Part shown: positions 31,921 to 32,414 of the stretch, in pieces
Numbering within the stretch: the first letter of the stretch is position 1
How the letters are laid out: each line of letters starts with the position of its first letter
Notes under the pieces: model-generated
What the model was told of the DNA's origin: nothing
What the model saw: only the letters and a program-made list of their open reading frames with translations
Database searches by the model: none
NCBI GenBank assembly: GCA_009746045.1
Contig: RPFO01000352.1
Location: forward strand, 1-32,414
Length of the DNA: 32,414 bases
Direction: 5' to 3'
Origin: Mesostigma viride
Lineage: Eukaryota; Streptophyta; Mesostigmatophyceae; Mesostigmatales; Mesostigmataceae
Program-made: the position numbers and the translations under genes

Positions 31921-32414
31921 ATGAAGTGCAAGTCTCTCACTAGACAGCGCCAAAGATGCAAGAACCCGGCGGTTGTGGGCAGCCAATACTGTGGTCGCCA
32001 TAGGAGTGGCGGGCAGTCTCGAACGCACACAATGAAAGCGCGAAACAGCATTATCCGAGCAAGGATAATATTAGATAGAGAAAGACGGGCGAGACGGAGA
32101 GAAGCAGAGAGAAAGAGGAAAGGAGGAAGAAGAATGGAGACAGATAGAACGTGAAAGGGCGGGTACAATAGAAACGGGACGTGGATGGCAACTCAGGAAC
32201 GATCCCATTATTAATCGTTATCCTTTCCCTGATTCGATTGCACGAGACACTGTTAACGAGGGGATTATGGGTGACGACAACGATATGAGGACGAAACAAC
32301 CGTGCACAGCTGAATGGGACCTCCTGGAGTTTGGTGGTATCGGGCGGGGCTCTCAGCATCTGTCAAGGCAAAGAAGGCGAAACCGTTTTATCGAGATTTT
32401 TTCATCTTGGGGAA
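31921..32414 (+). CDS. Small CCCH zinc-motif protein, copy 3, frameshifted and cut by the window edge
   Basis: The ATG at 31921 starts MKCKSLTRQRQRCKNPA. Cys3, Cys13, Cys24 and His27 are at exactly the positions of the copies at 14692-15174 and 15217-15703, so this is a third, distant member. A basic Arg-rich stretch follows. That frame stops at 32154, but the next frame continues without a stop to the end of the window (GWQLRNDPIINRYPFPDS, CTAEWDLLEFGGIGRG), so I infer a frame change in the purine-rich segment near 32095-32130. Unlike its neighbours it is not strongly GC-rich, suggesting a different history. Confidence 0.6.

Noticed and set aside
1-32414. Bacterial or phage origin
   Set aside because: VLTF3, a D5-type helicase, KilA-N, OTU, RING/TRAF and F-box proteins together, AATAAA signals and lack of Shine-Dalgarno spacing point to a eukaryotic virus.
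1-32414. Double jelly-roll major capsid protein, DNA polymerase, packaging ATPase, tRNA genes
   Set aside because: I looked for their signatures in the translated frames and saw none. They may lie outside the window.

Overview
The window looks like part of a GC-rich, CpG-rich large eukaryotic DNA virus (Nucleocytoviricota), either a virus contig or a copy integrated in a protist genome. The case rests on a VLTF3/A2L-type late transcription factor (19203-19938), a D5-type SF3 helicase (29384-31753), two small families recalled from many giant viruses (22764-23474 and 24566-25048), a KilA-N protein, an HNH protein, OTU, RING/TRAF and F-box proteins, intronless genes packed on both strands, and eukaryote-type AATAAA signals. 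I see no major capsid protein, DNA polymerase, packaging ATPase or tRNA, so I do not assign a family. Host and genus are open. A viral NifS-like enzyme and CpG-poor patches hint at a protist with CpG methylation, but that is inference.

Layout. (a) 1-4474: a 39-bp minisatellite, then a very large minus-strand gene for a coiled-coil, Lys/Ala-repeat, OTU-type protein. (b) 4506-7631: a complete C5 DNA methyltransferase, divergent from a run of three plus-strand genes that includes a LamG-like fibre/adhesin candidate. (c) 7128-10023: three genes of MSV199/BRO/KilA-N character, one heavily broken. (d) 10024-12879: a 2.9-kb non-coding island with a 158-bp tandem array, a near-perfect 322-bp inverted repeat around an AT-rich loop, and a 79-bp tandem array. 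(e) 12880-18119: a frameshifted unknown gene, a duplicated small zinc-motif gene, a cysteine desulfurase and a second OTU protease. (f) 18244-25048: a dense block with VLTF3, an AT-hook/hydrophobic virion-like protein, an HNH protein and other giant-virus families. (g) 25053-28537: RING/TRAF, F-box-like, myristoylation-signal, two-TM and F-box genes. (h) 28538-29383: a second non-coding island sharing sequence motifs with the first. (i) 29384-32414: the SF3 helicase and a third copy of the zinc-motif gene running off the edge.

Two properties cut across the window. First, about ten otherwise good genes are split by single-base frame changes, mostly at C/G runs of 5-8; this looks more like homopolymer length error than decay, except at 7680-8550. 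Second, the DNA is CpG-dense except for sharply bounded CpG-free blocks in and around the two non-coding islands, reaching into the 5' ends of the F-box and helicase genes.

Functionally, VLTF3 fits late transcription, while the helicase, DUF5871-like protein and HNH protein fit DNA replication and processing. The methyltransferase and KilA-N/nuclease proteins fit DNA modification or defence. The two OTU proteins, RING/TRAF and F-box proteins together could rework host ubiquitin signalling.
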